Source of the DNA: Tausonia pullulans
Lineage: Eukaryota > Basidiomycota > Tremellomycetes > Cystofilobasidiales > Mrakiaceae
DNA length: 64,000 bases
Assembly (NCBI GenBank): GCA_951802195.1
Contig: OX637622.1
Coordinates: forward strand, 1,178,001-1,242,000
Reading direction: 5' to 3'
This document shows, piece by piece, positions 35,777 to 46,414 of this stretch. The number at the start of each line of letters is the position of its first letter. The first letter of the stretch is position 1. The notes under the pieces were generated by a model that worked only from the letters and a program-made list of their open reading frames with translations, was not told the DNA's origin and made no database searches. The position numbers and the translations under genes are program-made.

Positions 35777-37975
35777 ATGCACTCTGTCGCCCTGCTCCCC
35801 CTCCTGGCCATCGCGGTCCAAGCCGCTCCTTCTTCCTCTCCTGAACCTCGACAAACCGGGGGGCACTCCAGCATCTCCTCCTGGACCGGTCCTCCCAACG
35901 GCCCGGGGATCGAAGAGATCACCCAGAACTGGCCCCGAGTGCCGTTCAAGCTGCTCGGCGGGTTCTCTCCTTGGTTCGACGCCGATGGGGTGTATGGAAT
36001 TCAGAGGGATAGCATGCCGGAGGAGTGCAAGGTCGATCAGGTGCAGGTGAGTAGATCCCCGTCTCTCGCGCTCTGTCTATCTCTCTCCATGTCCCTCGAT
36101 CTGACAGAGCCCTTGTCGCGCCTGTCATCGATAGATCTACATGCGGCACAACATGCGAGAAGCGTCCGGAGGAACGAACCGAGGCCTCACGGCACTCGCC
36201 AAGAAGCTTCACACAACCAACTTCACGGTCACCGATCCCAAGTTGGACTTCTTGAAGTCCTGGGACTGGACGCAGCCCGCCGAGCTCCTGACGCCGTTGG
36301 GGACGGCTTCAGCGTACGCGAATGGAATGGCGTTCTACCGGTACGCTCCTCGGTCTACTCCTTGGCTTAGTCGGAAAGGGTTCGTGGGACTGACGAATCA
36401 GTCCGGTCGCATCCCAGACGCTACTCCGACCTCCTGCCCGAGAACGCCTACTTCAACTGGACGGGCACTGGAGCTCCCACCATCCCTGTCAGGTCGACGG
36501 TGCGTCTATTTTGAGCCCTTGGTGTGCAGTATGCTCGGCTGAAGAAAGCCAATCATGGCACAGGATCAACAACGAGTCAACGCCACAGCTGAGGCGTTCG
36601 CCAGGGGTATGCTCGGCGAAGACATGCCGGCGAGGACGAAGTGGCTGGTGACTCCGGACTCGATCGTGCGTGGTCGATCAACCAACCTAGTTTATAGGTC
36701 GCATCAGTAGATGCTGATTTTCTTTCTTCTCAGACCACCTTCAACTCGACTCTTGCCTCGAACAACTGTCCTGTCAGTAGGACATGATACCTCACCGTCT
36801 CAGACTGATTCTCAACTTGCCAATCCCGCTCCAGGCCGTCAACACGATCAACTCCCAGGCCAACTCGATTTTCAACGCCGACTTCCAGCGCAAGATTGTT
36901 AAGCGACTCTCGGCCAAGATGCCCGGGGTGAGACATGAATTCCCATCAAGCGAGTGTTTGGGTACGACTGACACCTCAACGTCGGCTCTCGTGTTAGTTC
37001 AACCTATCGACCTCGGATGTTGCGGCGATGATGAACGCCTGTCCCTTTGACTCGTTCGCCCTTCAGCAACCTTCTCCGTTCTGCTCGATCTTTTCCGAGC
37101 ACGAATGGAAGGGCTACAACTACGCTATCGATCTCACCCAGTTCGGTAAGTTGCTAGTCGCAATTGATCGCTGACCCGCTCAAAATCGCTCGCTGACTAC
37201 ATCTTGCCATCCTGATAGATAACGCCGGATACGGAGGTCCTATTGGCTCGGCCTGGGGTGTCGGTTGGGTCGCTGAGATGATTGCCCGACTCAACAACTC
37301 GGCCGTCGTGTCTGTTGGAAGCGTCAATACTACCCTGGACTCCGACCCCAAGACTTTCCCTCTCGATGCCCCGTGAGGATCTCCATTTTTCCCTTTCCGT
37401 GGCGATACAGCCGTTCATCAAAGTTTCCACCCAGGATCATGCTCGACTTTGGCCACGACAGCGGCCTGGAGTCGATCATCACTGCCATGCAACTCCTCCC
37501 CGCCAAGTACGATGGCTCGGTCACCGTCAACGACATCGACGCCAACAGAGCCTGGCAATCCGCCCTAATTGCGCCCATGGGTGGTCGACTCGAGGTCGAG
37601 CGTCTCCAGTGCACGGGTGGCAAGGTGAGTGACCGTCTCCCACTCTTCTTCTGTTGGTGGCTCATCTCCTTATGCGGCCTCTAGTTCTCCGGCAAGTACA
37701 TCCGGTTCGTCCTCAACAACGCCGTCGTTCCCCTCGAGCCCTTGGCGGCTTGCAAGTCGGACAAGAACGCAGCCGCCGTCGGGATCTGCAAGCTCGACAC
37801 TTTCATCGGCACTCAGTCGAAAGCTCTAAGCGGAGCCGACTTTGGCAACTGCGCGAAGAGTGAGTGGACTTTGGTGGACTTGGACGGGGGGGGGGGGGGG
37901 GGGGGAGGGGGGAACATCTCGGCTGACCATTTGTTGTGTCTTCGACCTGCAGACTACACTGGCGTCGCCCTCTAG
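35777..37975 (+). CDS. Secreted histidine acid phosphatase / phytase-like protein with RHN motif
   Basis: Histidine acid phosphatases cleave phosphomonoesters (phytate, sugar phosphates) through a phospho-histidine. A signal peptide (MHSVALLPLLAIAVQAAPSS) is followed by the N-terminal active-site block IYMRHNMREASGG. Here RHN and R replace the usual RHGxRxP: the His and both Arg are kept, Gly and Pro are not. Later features are typical: LTPLGTASAYANGMAFYRRY, RVNATAEAFARGMLG, and the C-terminal HD motif MLDFGHDSGLESI. Cysteines near the end (CTGGK, CKSDKN, CKLDTF, NCAK) could form disulphides, and N-glycosylation sites are frequent. About 530 residues, nine or so introns, one holding a 20-G run. 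Start at ATG 35777, stop 37973-37975. Family secure; activity with the altered motif is unproven. Confidence 0.85.
37886..37912. repeat. G homopolymer (20 G, A, 6 G) in an intron
   Basis: Twenty consecutive G, one A and six more G lie in the last intron of the histidine acid phosphatase gene. Such a run is prone to polymerase slippage and could form a G-quadruplex; the exact count in the assembly may be wrong. It does not touch coding sequence. Confidence 0.9.
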
Positions 37976-38151
37976 CCAGCTCTCCAGATATAATTGTTAC
38001 CCTAACCTAAAACATTGATTAAATGAGAAATTTAATACGATTGGATACTACAACAGCCAAAGCATTCCCATGGGTGCCCCTCCGATCGCCTGGCCTGCGA
38101 GTTCCTCAGTAAGTCATCTTGCCATCTCTTGTCCGAATACAACCACCCTTC

Positions 38152-39289
38152 TCAGGCGGCGTCATCGGCAGCCCCTGACCCACAGGATCCGCCGAATGTG
38201 TCCCACCGACCTGGCTTGATCAAGTAGTCATCGTCGCTGGCCGTTCGCCTGGTGTGCGAGAAAGAGAGAGACAAGGGGGAAGTAGGAACGACACGACTGA
38301 CGCGCGCAGCTTCCGTCTCCTATCCGTCTCGCTCGTCAGCGCACCCTTCTTCTCGCCTCTTTCGAGTCCGCTGGGCCATCCCTCCCTGAACTACGTCGTC
38401 GAGCACGTCTCGATCCATGATATAATTCGAATGTACTCCCGAGGACGTGGGTGAGGGGCATGGATGACCACGGCGAGCTCGCAGACTCGACGTATTCGTT
38501 AACTTCACCCTGAATACCAAAGTGGTCATAAACAAAGGGGAGAGGGACTTGGCTCTGCGAAAAAAAAAATGGGTGGGCGGGAGGACGCTGGCGAGGCGTG
38601 GCGTTGGCGAGGCGTGGCGTGGCGGACGGGATACCATCTGACAGGGACGAGGTACGAAGAGGCCTGTTCTTACATCCCGCGTCTCTGCGTCTCTTTCACA
38701 TATCAGAGTGGAACAGGGTCCCTGGATGACGAATCCCTAGCCTACTGAGACGCGTCGGGGGCGGGATGGAAGGTCGGGTCGGTAGAAGCCGACGTGAGCG
38801 AGACGGCTAAGATGACCCGTCAAAAGAAGGAATGGGAATATGGAGACAAGAGGCGCGTTGGAAGGACGACGTGGGCGAGCGGTAAGCGGCTGAGGCTGAG
38901 ATCAGAGTTGGAGGAAGGAGCAAAAATGTTGAGACAAGGTTGGAACATGGTCGGAAAGGAAGGGTGGGCGAAGCAAGAGGCACGCGCGCTCCATGGAGAG
39001 GACTTGCTGGGTCATTAATAACAAGGTCTGCTGTCCGAACTCGACGGCTCTCAGCGCTCTCTTGGAATCCATCTCCGGACTGCCTGCACCTTCTCGTTCA
39101 GGGAGTCCTTCATCGCCGCAACAGCAAGCGGACCACGTTCCTGGGGTCCTACGCGTTAGCGTAGGCCTTCTTGTCTCCGTTCTCGCGCAACTTTGTTCGC
39201 AAGCCAGACACCTTAAAGGCGCCCGGGATAAGCTCGCAGCGGAGTTGCCTTATAGAATGGCAGAGTTGATGGAGCTGGATCTCGAGCAT
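38152..39289 (-). CDS. Unidentified multi-exon gene candidate
   Basis: Not recognised. On the minus strand several segments look coding and are bounded by splice signals. One runs from an ATG at 39289 through AFKVSGLRTKLRENGDKKAY. A GTAGGA donor and AAGGTGCAG acceptor then lead in phase to a frame of about 100 residues (QSGDGFQESAESRRVRTADL). A T-rich acceptor near 38560 opens VPLPFVYDHFGIQGEVNEY, followed by MPLTHVLGSTFELYHGS. A last intron leads to ASDDDYLIKPGRWDTFGG and TGA complementary to 38152-38154. I could not join all exons in one frame, and the first exon may lie further upstream. It would be divergent to the NDK-like gene. No domain or function is claimed. Confidence 0.35.
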
Positions 39290-39947
39290 GGTGTTAGTCA
39301 AGATCGAGAGGGCGGCGGCTGGCGGACGGGTGATACCGCGCAGGGACCGGTGGAGCGACCGGGGAGAAGAGCAGAAGTCCGGTAAGATGGTGCGGTTGTC
39401 TTCTTGAGTGCCACCCTTATATCGAGTGAACGCGTTGTCTCGATGTGAGATTGATTGACTTGTAAGCCGTGGCCCTACCTACCCCTGTGAGGCGGGCTGT
39501 TGTGAAGCTTCAGCGACCGCTCCGGCTTGGAAAGGAAGCCGCGTGCTCCGCCCTCCTGAAACGCCCCCCGGACCCGCCTCCCCCTCTCTGCCCCCTCTTC
39601 TCCGACGGCCTCGCCCTCTCATCCCTCACGAGTCTCTTTCTTCCCCCACTGTCCACAACAACAACCATCCGGCTCGCTCGATCGACCTTCCCATCGACCT
39701 TCCTTCCTTCCTTCTCGTTCCCCTCTCCATCTCCCTCGTCGCAGTTGGCCGGCATACATCTCTCTCCGCCGTTCAGCCCTGCCTCTCTCACCTTCCGTCC
39801 TTCTGCTTCCCTCGCCCTTGTCCGACGACGCGTTCGTCGTCACGTCGACGAACCCCCCCTCCCTTCCTCCCTTCCTCCCTTCCTCCCTTCCTCCCTTCCT
39901 CCCTTCCTCGACTTCATCATTCTACCTCTCTCACTCCTTTCCTCAAC
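39290..39947. other. Promoter and 5' leader of the NDK-like gene
   Basis: About 660 bp, strongly pyrimidine-rich on the plus strand from 39590 on. Includes a tandem 8-bp repeat (39861-39908) that probably lies in the 5' UTR. Long plus-strand frames here come from the C/T bias and are not supported as genes. Confidence 0.5.
39861..39908 (+). repeat. Tandem octamer CCCTTCCT, six copies
   Basis: Six perfect head-to-tail copies of CCCTTCCT, ending 39 bp before the ATG at 39948. A C/T-rich leader of this type is common before fungal starts, but the exact tandem repetition makes the copy number likely to vary between strains. Confidence 0.95.
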
Positions 39948-42729
39948 ATGGATGACTCTATGACCCACTCTCTTTCAGCCGTATGTCGCCGTCTGCGGGT
40001 GCTTCGTCATGACGCGCCGCCATCCTCCTCGTCCCCCCTTGTTGATCGAAGCGCTGCCTGCCGGTCTCTACCCGCCTCCTCCAGCCAAACACCTTCTCGC
40101 ACCCCCATCACTTCTACCACGACGACCTCTCCCTCGATGGTCCCTCCGGCGACGTTCTCGTCCATCTCTCATCTGCGGCGACCTCTGACAACCACGATCT
40201 TGACGCCGCCCCCGCCCCTGCTGTTGACCACTCGCGTCGGCTGTCGACGACTCCGGCCTCGCCGTCCTCCGGCCTCTCGCTCTCGTCTCGGATCAAGACG
40301 ACCGCATACGATGAGACGGGCTCTCCCCTCCTCTCCGATGATGATGATGCCGGCGCCCGTGAGCTCTGTCGGCGGACGCTCCTTGTCTGTCTTCCGCACG
40401 CTCGCCAGCACATTGAGTCCATCCGCGACCGACTCGACCACGCGGGCTTCATCGTTCCCGCCGAGGACGACTGGGACGCCGACGAGGGCGTCCTCAGGCG
40501 AGACCTGAGGATCCTAGATCGGGATCTTGCGGCTTCCTTCATCAGGAGTATCCAGGAGCCGTGCTACCTGTGGGCTCTGGAGCGACGAGGCGCGCATAAG
40601 GTCCTCCTGGGACTCCTTGTAAGCCCAAACCGTCAGCAATCTCATTTCCCCAGTCAAGGGCTGACAAACGCTCGCGAACCTGCATGCTTGCTGCTCATCA
40701 GGGCAACTCCGACCCCGTCATCGCAAGGGCTTCCTCTCCGCAGTCCCTCCAAGCGATCTACGGCGGACGCGACCCAGCACTCTGGACGCCCAGCTCCGCC
40801 GAACGCGCCGAGGAACACGTCGAGCTCTTCTTCCCGGGTCTCTCTCCCGTAGGCTCCTCCGTCAAGACCCAAGAGCAAGAATTCCCGCTCATGATGGGCG
40901 ACCTGGCGGGCGAAGTGGAGGAGAAGTTGTACGACTACCACGATGGCTCAGAGTCCATAGCGGACCTGGACGCGCCTCTCTCTGTCTCAGCTTCTGGAAG
41001 TGCTAGCGACTACAAAAGCCAAGTCTCTGCTATTCCTCCTCCTCTTGCCGCTTTCAAAGCTCGTCCGGCCCCTTTGTCCACCCACAAGCCCGACCGGCCT
41101 GTCCGCCAATCGAGAGCATCGCTCCTCCGCTCTGGCGTCGACCCCGCCACTCTCGCCGACGCCTCGACCAAGCGACGCGAGTCTGGCATCTTGCTGACGG
41201 ACTTCCAAACGGTCCCTGGATACAAGCGGTCTCCGTCGAGCTTGAAGCTCGACGTGGCAAGCGTAAGACCGCCGGCGATAGCGCCGAGGGAGAGCCGGGC
41301 GAGTTTGGCGAGGCAGGGGAGGGAGCTGCCACCTGTGAGGGCGCGTAGGACGAGCGCGGAGAGAAGCATCGTCTTCGAGGGTGTTCCGGGGCACAAGGTG
41401 TGTTCTTCTTGACGGGCCTTCTATTTGAATCAGTCATGCGATGCTGACGCTGTCTGTCCCTCTCCTCGTAGCGCAGGGAGTCCATCGCTGTTTCGTCCCT
41501 CTCGACGCCTACCGTCGTTCCTCGCCCCTCGCGGGCGTCCATCCTCCGCTCAGGCGACGTCCAAGCATGGGAAGCCAAGCAAGAGGAGACCCGCTTAGCC
41601 CGCGTCGAGGCCACCGCAGCACTGAAGGCTGCCGAGGAGCGCCGACTTGAGCACCGGAAGAGCCTCATGAAGATGCCGGCCAGTCTTACTCAGCCGGCTG
41701 TTAAGCCTAGGCCGACCAGGGCGAGTCTTCTCAGAACGACTGGGTCGGGGGGATCGCCGGTCGCTGCCTCTACTCCTCCTCCCACTGCTCTCAAGCACAG
41801 GCGGTCCACTACCTCCCATGCCTCACCGACCAGTAGGCCGGCCTCCTCTCTTTCGGCGCTCTCGCGATCATCTTCCGTCCTCGAGCGTCGTCCCAGCAGT
41901 GTCGACTCCGCGGCAATGACTGGCCCGCAGGTCAAGCAGACTCGGAGCGCTCTCCTTCGCGCAGGCCTGCCTGTCGCTCCTTCCTCGCCGCACTCCCTCC
42001 GCCGGACTAACTCGAAGACTAACTCGACGTTAGTCGCGGATTCAACGTTCGTCGGTGTCCCAGGCCACAAACGGCGTGAGAGCATCGCTGTGAGCAGCAC
42101 CGCTCAACCGCAGATTGCTCCAAGGCAGACGAAGGTGTGCAGCCTCTTCATCGCTCCTCTTCTTAACTTCGTCGCTGAATTTCTTTCCAATATAGGCCAG
42201 CCTCCTTCGGACAGGCTTCGATCCGGGTTCCCTCCCTCCTGCCCCTCGCCCCACCCGTCTCAGCTCAGCAACCGCCACTTTGGGCGGTGGTGCTCGCCCT
42301 GCCTCGTCTGCCTCGACGACGACCCCCTCCTCCGGTTCCTCCTCTAGTACCAAGGCCTTCCTCCCCAATCGCCCTGCATCCGTCGTCCCCCCTCCCCCTT
42401 CCATCTCAGTGCGGACGAACCGTGCTGCTGCACTTCGCTCATTCAGCGGCGTTGGTTCCGCCGGTGGCGGTAGTGCGGCCCCTCCCTCTGCCTTCGGTGC
42501 AAGGCTCGCCATTCCACCAGGGTCTGCAATGGCGGCCGTGACCGGCGCGAGGACCTCAGGAGCGAGCTCGAGGCCTCCTTCGGCGTTTGCGATGCCTGTC
42601 ACTGGTGGAGACGGCACGGCGACAAGGAGGGCGCCGATGCCTTCTGCCGCTGGGGGTGTTGCGGCGGGAGTCAGGGACAACAGGGCTGCGGAGCTGAGGA
42701 AGCTGAGGAGAACGAGTGTGACTTTTTGA
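39948..42729 (+). CDS. NDP-kinase-like pseudo-enzyme domain fused to a repeat-rich basic tail
   Basis: I do not know a named homologue. Exon 1 encodes MDDSMTHSLSA and joins in phase, through a GTATGT...CCAG intron (39981-40084), to PNTFSHPHHFYHDDLSLDG. Residues about 105-235 resemble nucleoside diphosphate kinase: TLLVCLPHARQHIESIRDRL with HAGF, then LLGNSDPVIARASSPQSLQA, IYGGRDPALWTPSSAERAEE and HVELFFPG. The NDK lysine of IKPD is Leu114 here, its Asp is His116, and the catalytic His of NxxHGSDS is Trp217 (codon 40783-40785), so phosphotransfer is not expected. The rest is disordered, Ser/Arg/Pro-rich, with about eight copies of an R-x-(S/T)-R-A-S-L-L-R box and three copies of VPGHKRRES or a close form. 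RRxS sites suit basophilic kinases such as PKA. About 820 residues, four introns, stop 42727-42729. Gene and NDK resemblance are well supported; function is open. Confidence 0.8.
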
Positions 42730-43348
42730 GTGAGAGGACGAAGGAGAAGGGATGTTCCCCGGCGTGCTGGCGCGTGAGGCGGGCTACTGTTTGATAAACA
42801 CAGAGAAAAGAAGGGGGAGAAGAATTTGTTGGGTTTCTGGTTTTTGTTTCTCGCTTCGCTTGTGGCGCTCTTTTGACGATCTTTATGTGTTTTTCTGCTC
42901 GGGCTGCGGCGAGATATTCTGCGTGCTATGGATAGGCAGCATGCGTGCCACGCATCACACCACGTGCGACGAGCACAAGAGTTGGCGCGAGGGATTGGAA
43001 GGCCTGCAGAGAGTACATCCGAGTGAGATAATCATGATGATAATAAACTCGCTCGTGTGTTACGGTCAATATCTTTCCTTCTTCGCGGTGTGGAAACCGA
43101 GGGAAACCGATCAACTTCGGTTCATGACTGAGCACGAATCTCCACAGAAAGACCCAGAAGGAAATCGGTTCCCTTGCCCGCCTTCAGAAAAGCGGACACG
43201 CGCGCTCTGGCCGCCTCGGCGTCTCGGCGTCGCACTCGGGGCACACTCACTCTTTCTCTCGCCCAACCTTCAACGCTCCGACACTTTCGTCGCCGCCCCG
43301 TCAACCCCCCGCCCTCCCTCTCCGTTCTCCCCCTCCCCCCTTCTCACG
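42730..43348. other. Intergenic, NDK-like 3' region and YDJ1 promoter
   Basis: About 620 bp with no recognisable gene. I looked for heat-shock elements (alternating GAA/TTC) ahead of the chaperone gene and found only isolated half-sites. Confidence 0.5.
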
Positions 43349-45374
43349 ATGGTTAAGGAGGTGCGCGCGCCGTGCTGCCTCTCCGTTCGGCGTCCTCGGC
43401 AGGAGGCTGATTCGATTCGACCCTCGCTCGTTTGATTCTTCGCGCTTCCTTTGCGCCACTGTTCTATGGCTCTCCTCCGACAGACTGCTTACTAGTGGGT
43501 GGCGCCCTTCTCCCTCTCGGCGCTTGAAGACCTGCGCTGACACAGAACGCCTGCCTCCCTTAGTGACCTTCTCGGTGCCTCGCCCACCGACTCGGAGGAC
43601 CAGCTCAAGAAGGCGTATCGCAAGAAGTACGTGCTCACCCCTTCCCCCTTGGCCAGGCGCACGGATGCCGCCGCGGCTCTTCACCTCGAACTTTTGGGGT
43701 GGAGGGGAGGCATCACGAAAGCTCGCTGACCAAGTCGGTTTCCATTCGTTCCTGAACGTATAGGGCGCTGAGGCTCCACCCTGACAAGGGAGGAGACCCC
43801 GAGGAGTTCAAGGCCGTCACTCACGCGTGGGTCTTTCTTCCCCTGTCTCTTTCACTTTCCCAGCGCAGGCAGCGCGCGGCCAGCTGGACCGCTTCCCAGC
43901 TGCCTAGCTCTAGCGCTGTGACAGGCGACTCCAGAGGAACAGCTTGGACTGACGGCGCGTTCGCTTCTGCTCTCCCCTTTGACAGCTACGAGGTTCTCTC
44001 CGACCCCCAGCAGCGTTCGATGTAAGCTTGTCCCGCTTGTCTTGCACGGGTGTCTTCTCCCCATAGACACGCCCCATTCTGACGCGTCGCGCTTCGTCCT
44101 TCCACAGCTACGACCAGGCCGGTGAGGCTGGCCTCCAGGGCGGCATGGGTGGTATGGGTGGAGGCATGGACCCGGGAGACCTCTTCTCCCAGCTGTTCGG
44201 TGGAGGAGGAGGAGGACACGTGAGTCTGGCTGTCGTTGCGCACGCGCTCGTCCTTCGTCTTGCTGACACTCGCAACCCCATTTAGCCCTTCGGAGGAGGA
44301 TTCGGAGGAGGATTCGGAGGAGGAGGACGCCCCCGAGGCCCTCGCAAGGGCAAGGACCTTGTCCACCGCATCAACGTCACGCTCGCCGACCTTTACAAGG
44401 GCAAGACGTCGAAGCTTTCCCTTCAGAAGCACGTCATCTGCAAGGGCTGCGATGGAAAGGGTGGCAAGGAGGGTGCCGTCAAGACGTGCACCACCTGCCG
44501 TGGTCAGGGTCACCGCGTCATGCTTCGCCAGCTCGGACCGATGATGCAACAGGTAAGCGCGCCCTCGCGAGCTCGTCTCAAATCCGCGTCGCTTACACGT
44601 TCCTTCTCCTCCTCTTCCTTCCCTTACCCTCTCAGGTCCAGCAGCCCTGCAGCGACTGCGACGCCACGGGTGAGATCATCAACGCGGAGGACAGGTGCGA
44701 GCAGTGCAAGGGGAAGAAGGTGATCTCGGAGCGGAAGGTGCTCGAGGTCCACATCGACCGCGGCATGAAGGCCGGCCAGCAGATCACCTTCTCCGGCGAG
44801 TCGGACCAGGCACCCGGCACCATCCCTGGCGATGTTATCATCGTTCTTGAGGAGAAGCCGCACGAGTACTTCCAGCGGAAGGGTGACAATCTCCTCACGG
44901 AGGTTGACATTGATCTTCTCACCGCGCTCGGCGGCGGAGAGTTCTCCATTCTCCACCTCGACGACCGGGCGCTTCACGTCACCATTCAGCCTGGGGAGGT
45001 CATCAAGGATGGTGAGTAGGGTGACCCTGAGCTGAGCTCGGTCAGATGCTGATTCTTTCCCTCCAGGTGCTCTCAAGTGCATCCCGCACCAGGGCATGCC
45101 CTCATACCGCCACCACGAGATGGGCAACCTCTACGTCAAGTTCAACGTTAAGTTCCCCGAGTCAATCTCGCCGGAGCTCATCGCCGGCCTAGAGTCAGCT
45201 CTCCCCCCGCGGAAGCCGGCCGAGACGTACCCGGACAACATCCACGTTGACGAGGTCGAGCTCACTGAGCCCAGCGAGCGCGACCACCGCAGCCATGGAG
45301 AGGACGCCACGATGGAGTCTGACGACGATGAGTCCGGTGGCGCTGGCCCCCAAGTCCAGTGTGCTCAGCAGTAA
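43349..45374 (+). CDS. YDJ1: Type I Hsp40 co-chaperone Ydj1 (DnaJA-like), farnesylated
   Basis: Ydj1 delivers clients to Hsp70 and stimulates its ATPase at the ER face and in the cytosol. The J-domain reads MVKETAYYDLLGASPTDSED, QLKKAYRKKALRLHPDKGGD with the HPD motif, then YEVLSDPQQRSIYDQAG. A Gly/Phe-rich stretch (GGGFGGGFGGGGRPRGP) follows. The zinc-binding region has four Cys-x-x-Cys pairs: CKGCDGKG, CTTCRGQG, CSDCDATG and CEQCKGKK. The client-binding C-terminal domain has RGMKAGQQITFSGESDQAPG and GDVIIVLEEKPHEYF. The last four residues, CAQQ, form a CaaX box like yeast Ydj1 CASQ. About 400 residues; at least eight introns, one after the fourth codon. Start ATG 43349; stop TAA 45372-45374. 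Very secure. Confidence 0.95.
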
Positions 45375-46414
45375 ACACACGACTCGAACTATTTACGATG
45401 ACTTCTTGCCCCCATGCGTCCCATCTCCACCTCCCGTTACATTCACCCTTGACGTTCCTCTGTCTTCCCCTTATCCCACGCCTTTTCTCCACGCTCGCAT
45501 CCTACCTAGATCTGGCTTCTCCCCCATCCCTCTACCCTGTGTTCGTTTTCTGCAGTCTTCCCTTCCCCCCCTTGCTTCCTTCCTTCCTACCTACCCCCGT
45601 CCGCGTTGTCGTATAGCGGTTCCTGTGGCACTAGCTCATTCTTTCCATTGTCCTTTCGGCGCTTGTCTCTTTAGCATGCCTTGCCGCGCACACGCACCAC
45701 AGATGGCAGAAAGGAAAGAGAGGCGCAGTGGCGTCGTAATTCAGTCCAGATCTGTCACGGCTCTCTCATATGTTGGACCTCCCGTCTCCGATGACGAACG
45801 GAATTTAATGAGTAGAGAAAACAAATATACAAGCGACTCCGTGGCACCTGGGTTCAGAAGCGCAGTTCCCTCCCTCCTCTTCCTCCACCGTCTCCAGCAC
45901 CACCTTCCCCTCCGACCCCCTCGTCTCCCCCACGCACCTTCATGGTAGTAATAGTCCGACTGGCGAGCGCGAAGTGGAAGGGGTGAGCCGCTGAGAGAAG
46001 GTCGATGGACCGTCATCGCCTCATTCAAAACTGGACATCCGCAGCCTCGAGAATGCAATCCGCCCCCATTCCCGTCCGTTGAAATGCCTCAGAGTTGCGG
46101 CGGGCGAGCAGGCCGAAGCCAGGCATATGACGAGGGACCCAAGCGTCGTAGTAATAATAATAATAATAAATGAGGCGTGGGCCAAGTAGAACGCCCACGA
46201 AAGGGATGACTGGTCATGGTAGTACGTCAGCGGTCGGCGAACAGGGCTTAGTTGACGAAAGTCACCGATCAGAATACTAGGGGTTGGGAGAACGGAGGAG
46301 GCACTCAGCAAGCGGTCGGCCTAGGCGTGCGAGTGCGTGTAGAAGAGAGATTGGCCATAGCTGAAGTTGGGGCTCAGGACATGGCACGCCAACCTCGTCT
46401 GGATGAACTAATGG
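45375..46414. other. Intergenic, YDJ1 3' region
   Basis: About 1 kb. C/T-rich YDJ1 3' UTR, then sequence without gene features. A trinucleotide run (TAA)6 lies at 46152-46169. The decayed MFS gene on the minus strand ends near the right side; its exact 3' limit cannot be placed. Confidence 0.5.
46152..46169 (+). repeat. (TAA)6 microsatellite
   Basis: Six tandem TAA units in an otherwise GC-rich intergenic stretch between YDJ1 and the decayed transporter. Confidence 0.9.

Noticed and set aside
38575-38630. Short GGCGAGGCGTGGCGT repeats as a satellite or CRISPR-like array
   Set aside because: Only two to three imperfect copies of a GC-rich unit without regular spacers; simple local duplication.
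38993-39385. 130-residue plus-strand frame
   Set aside because: No family resemblance, and the opposite strand has better splice logic.
39469-40508. Plus-strand frames of 164 and 321 residues before and across the NDK-like gene
   Set aside because: They come from C/T-rich leader DNA and from the wrong frame of exon 2; the spliced frame gives the NDK-like domain.
43100-43348. Heat-shock elements before YDJ1
   Set aside because: Only single GAA or TTC half-sites with wrong spacing; no three-unit element.
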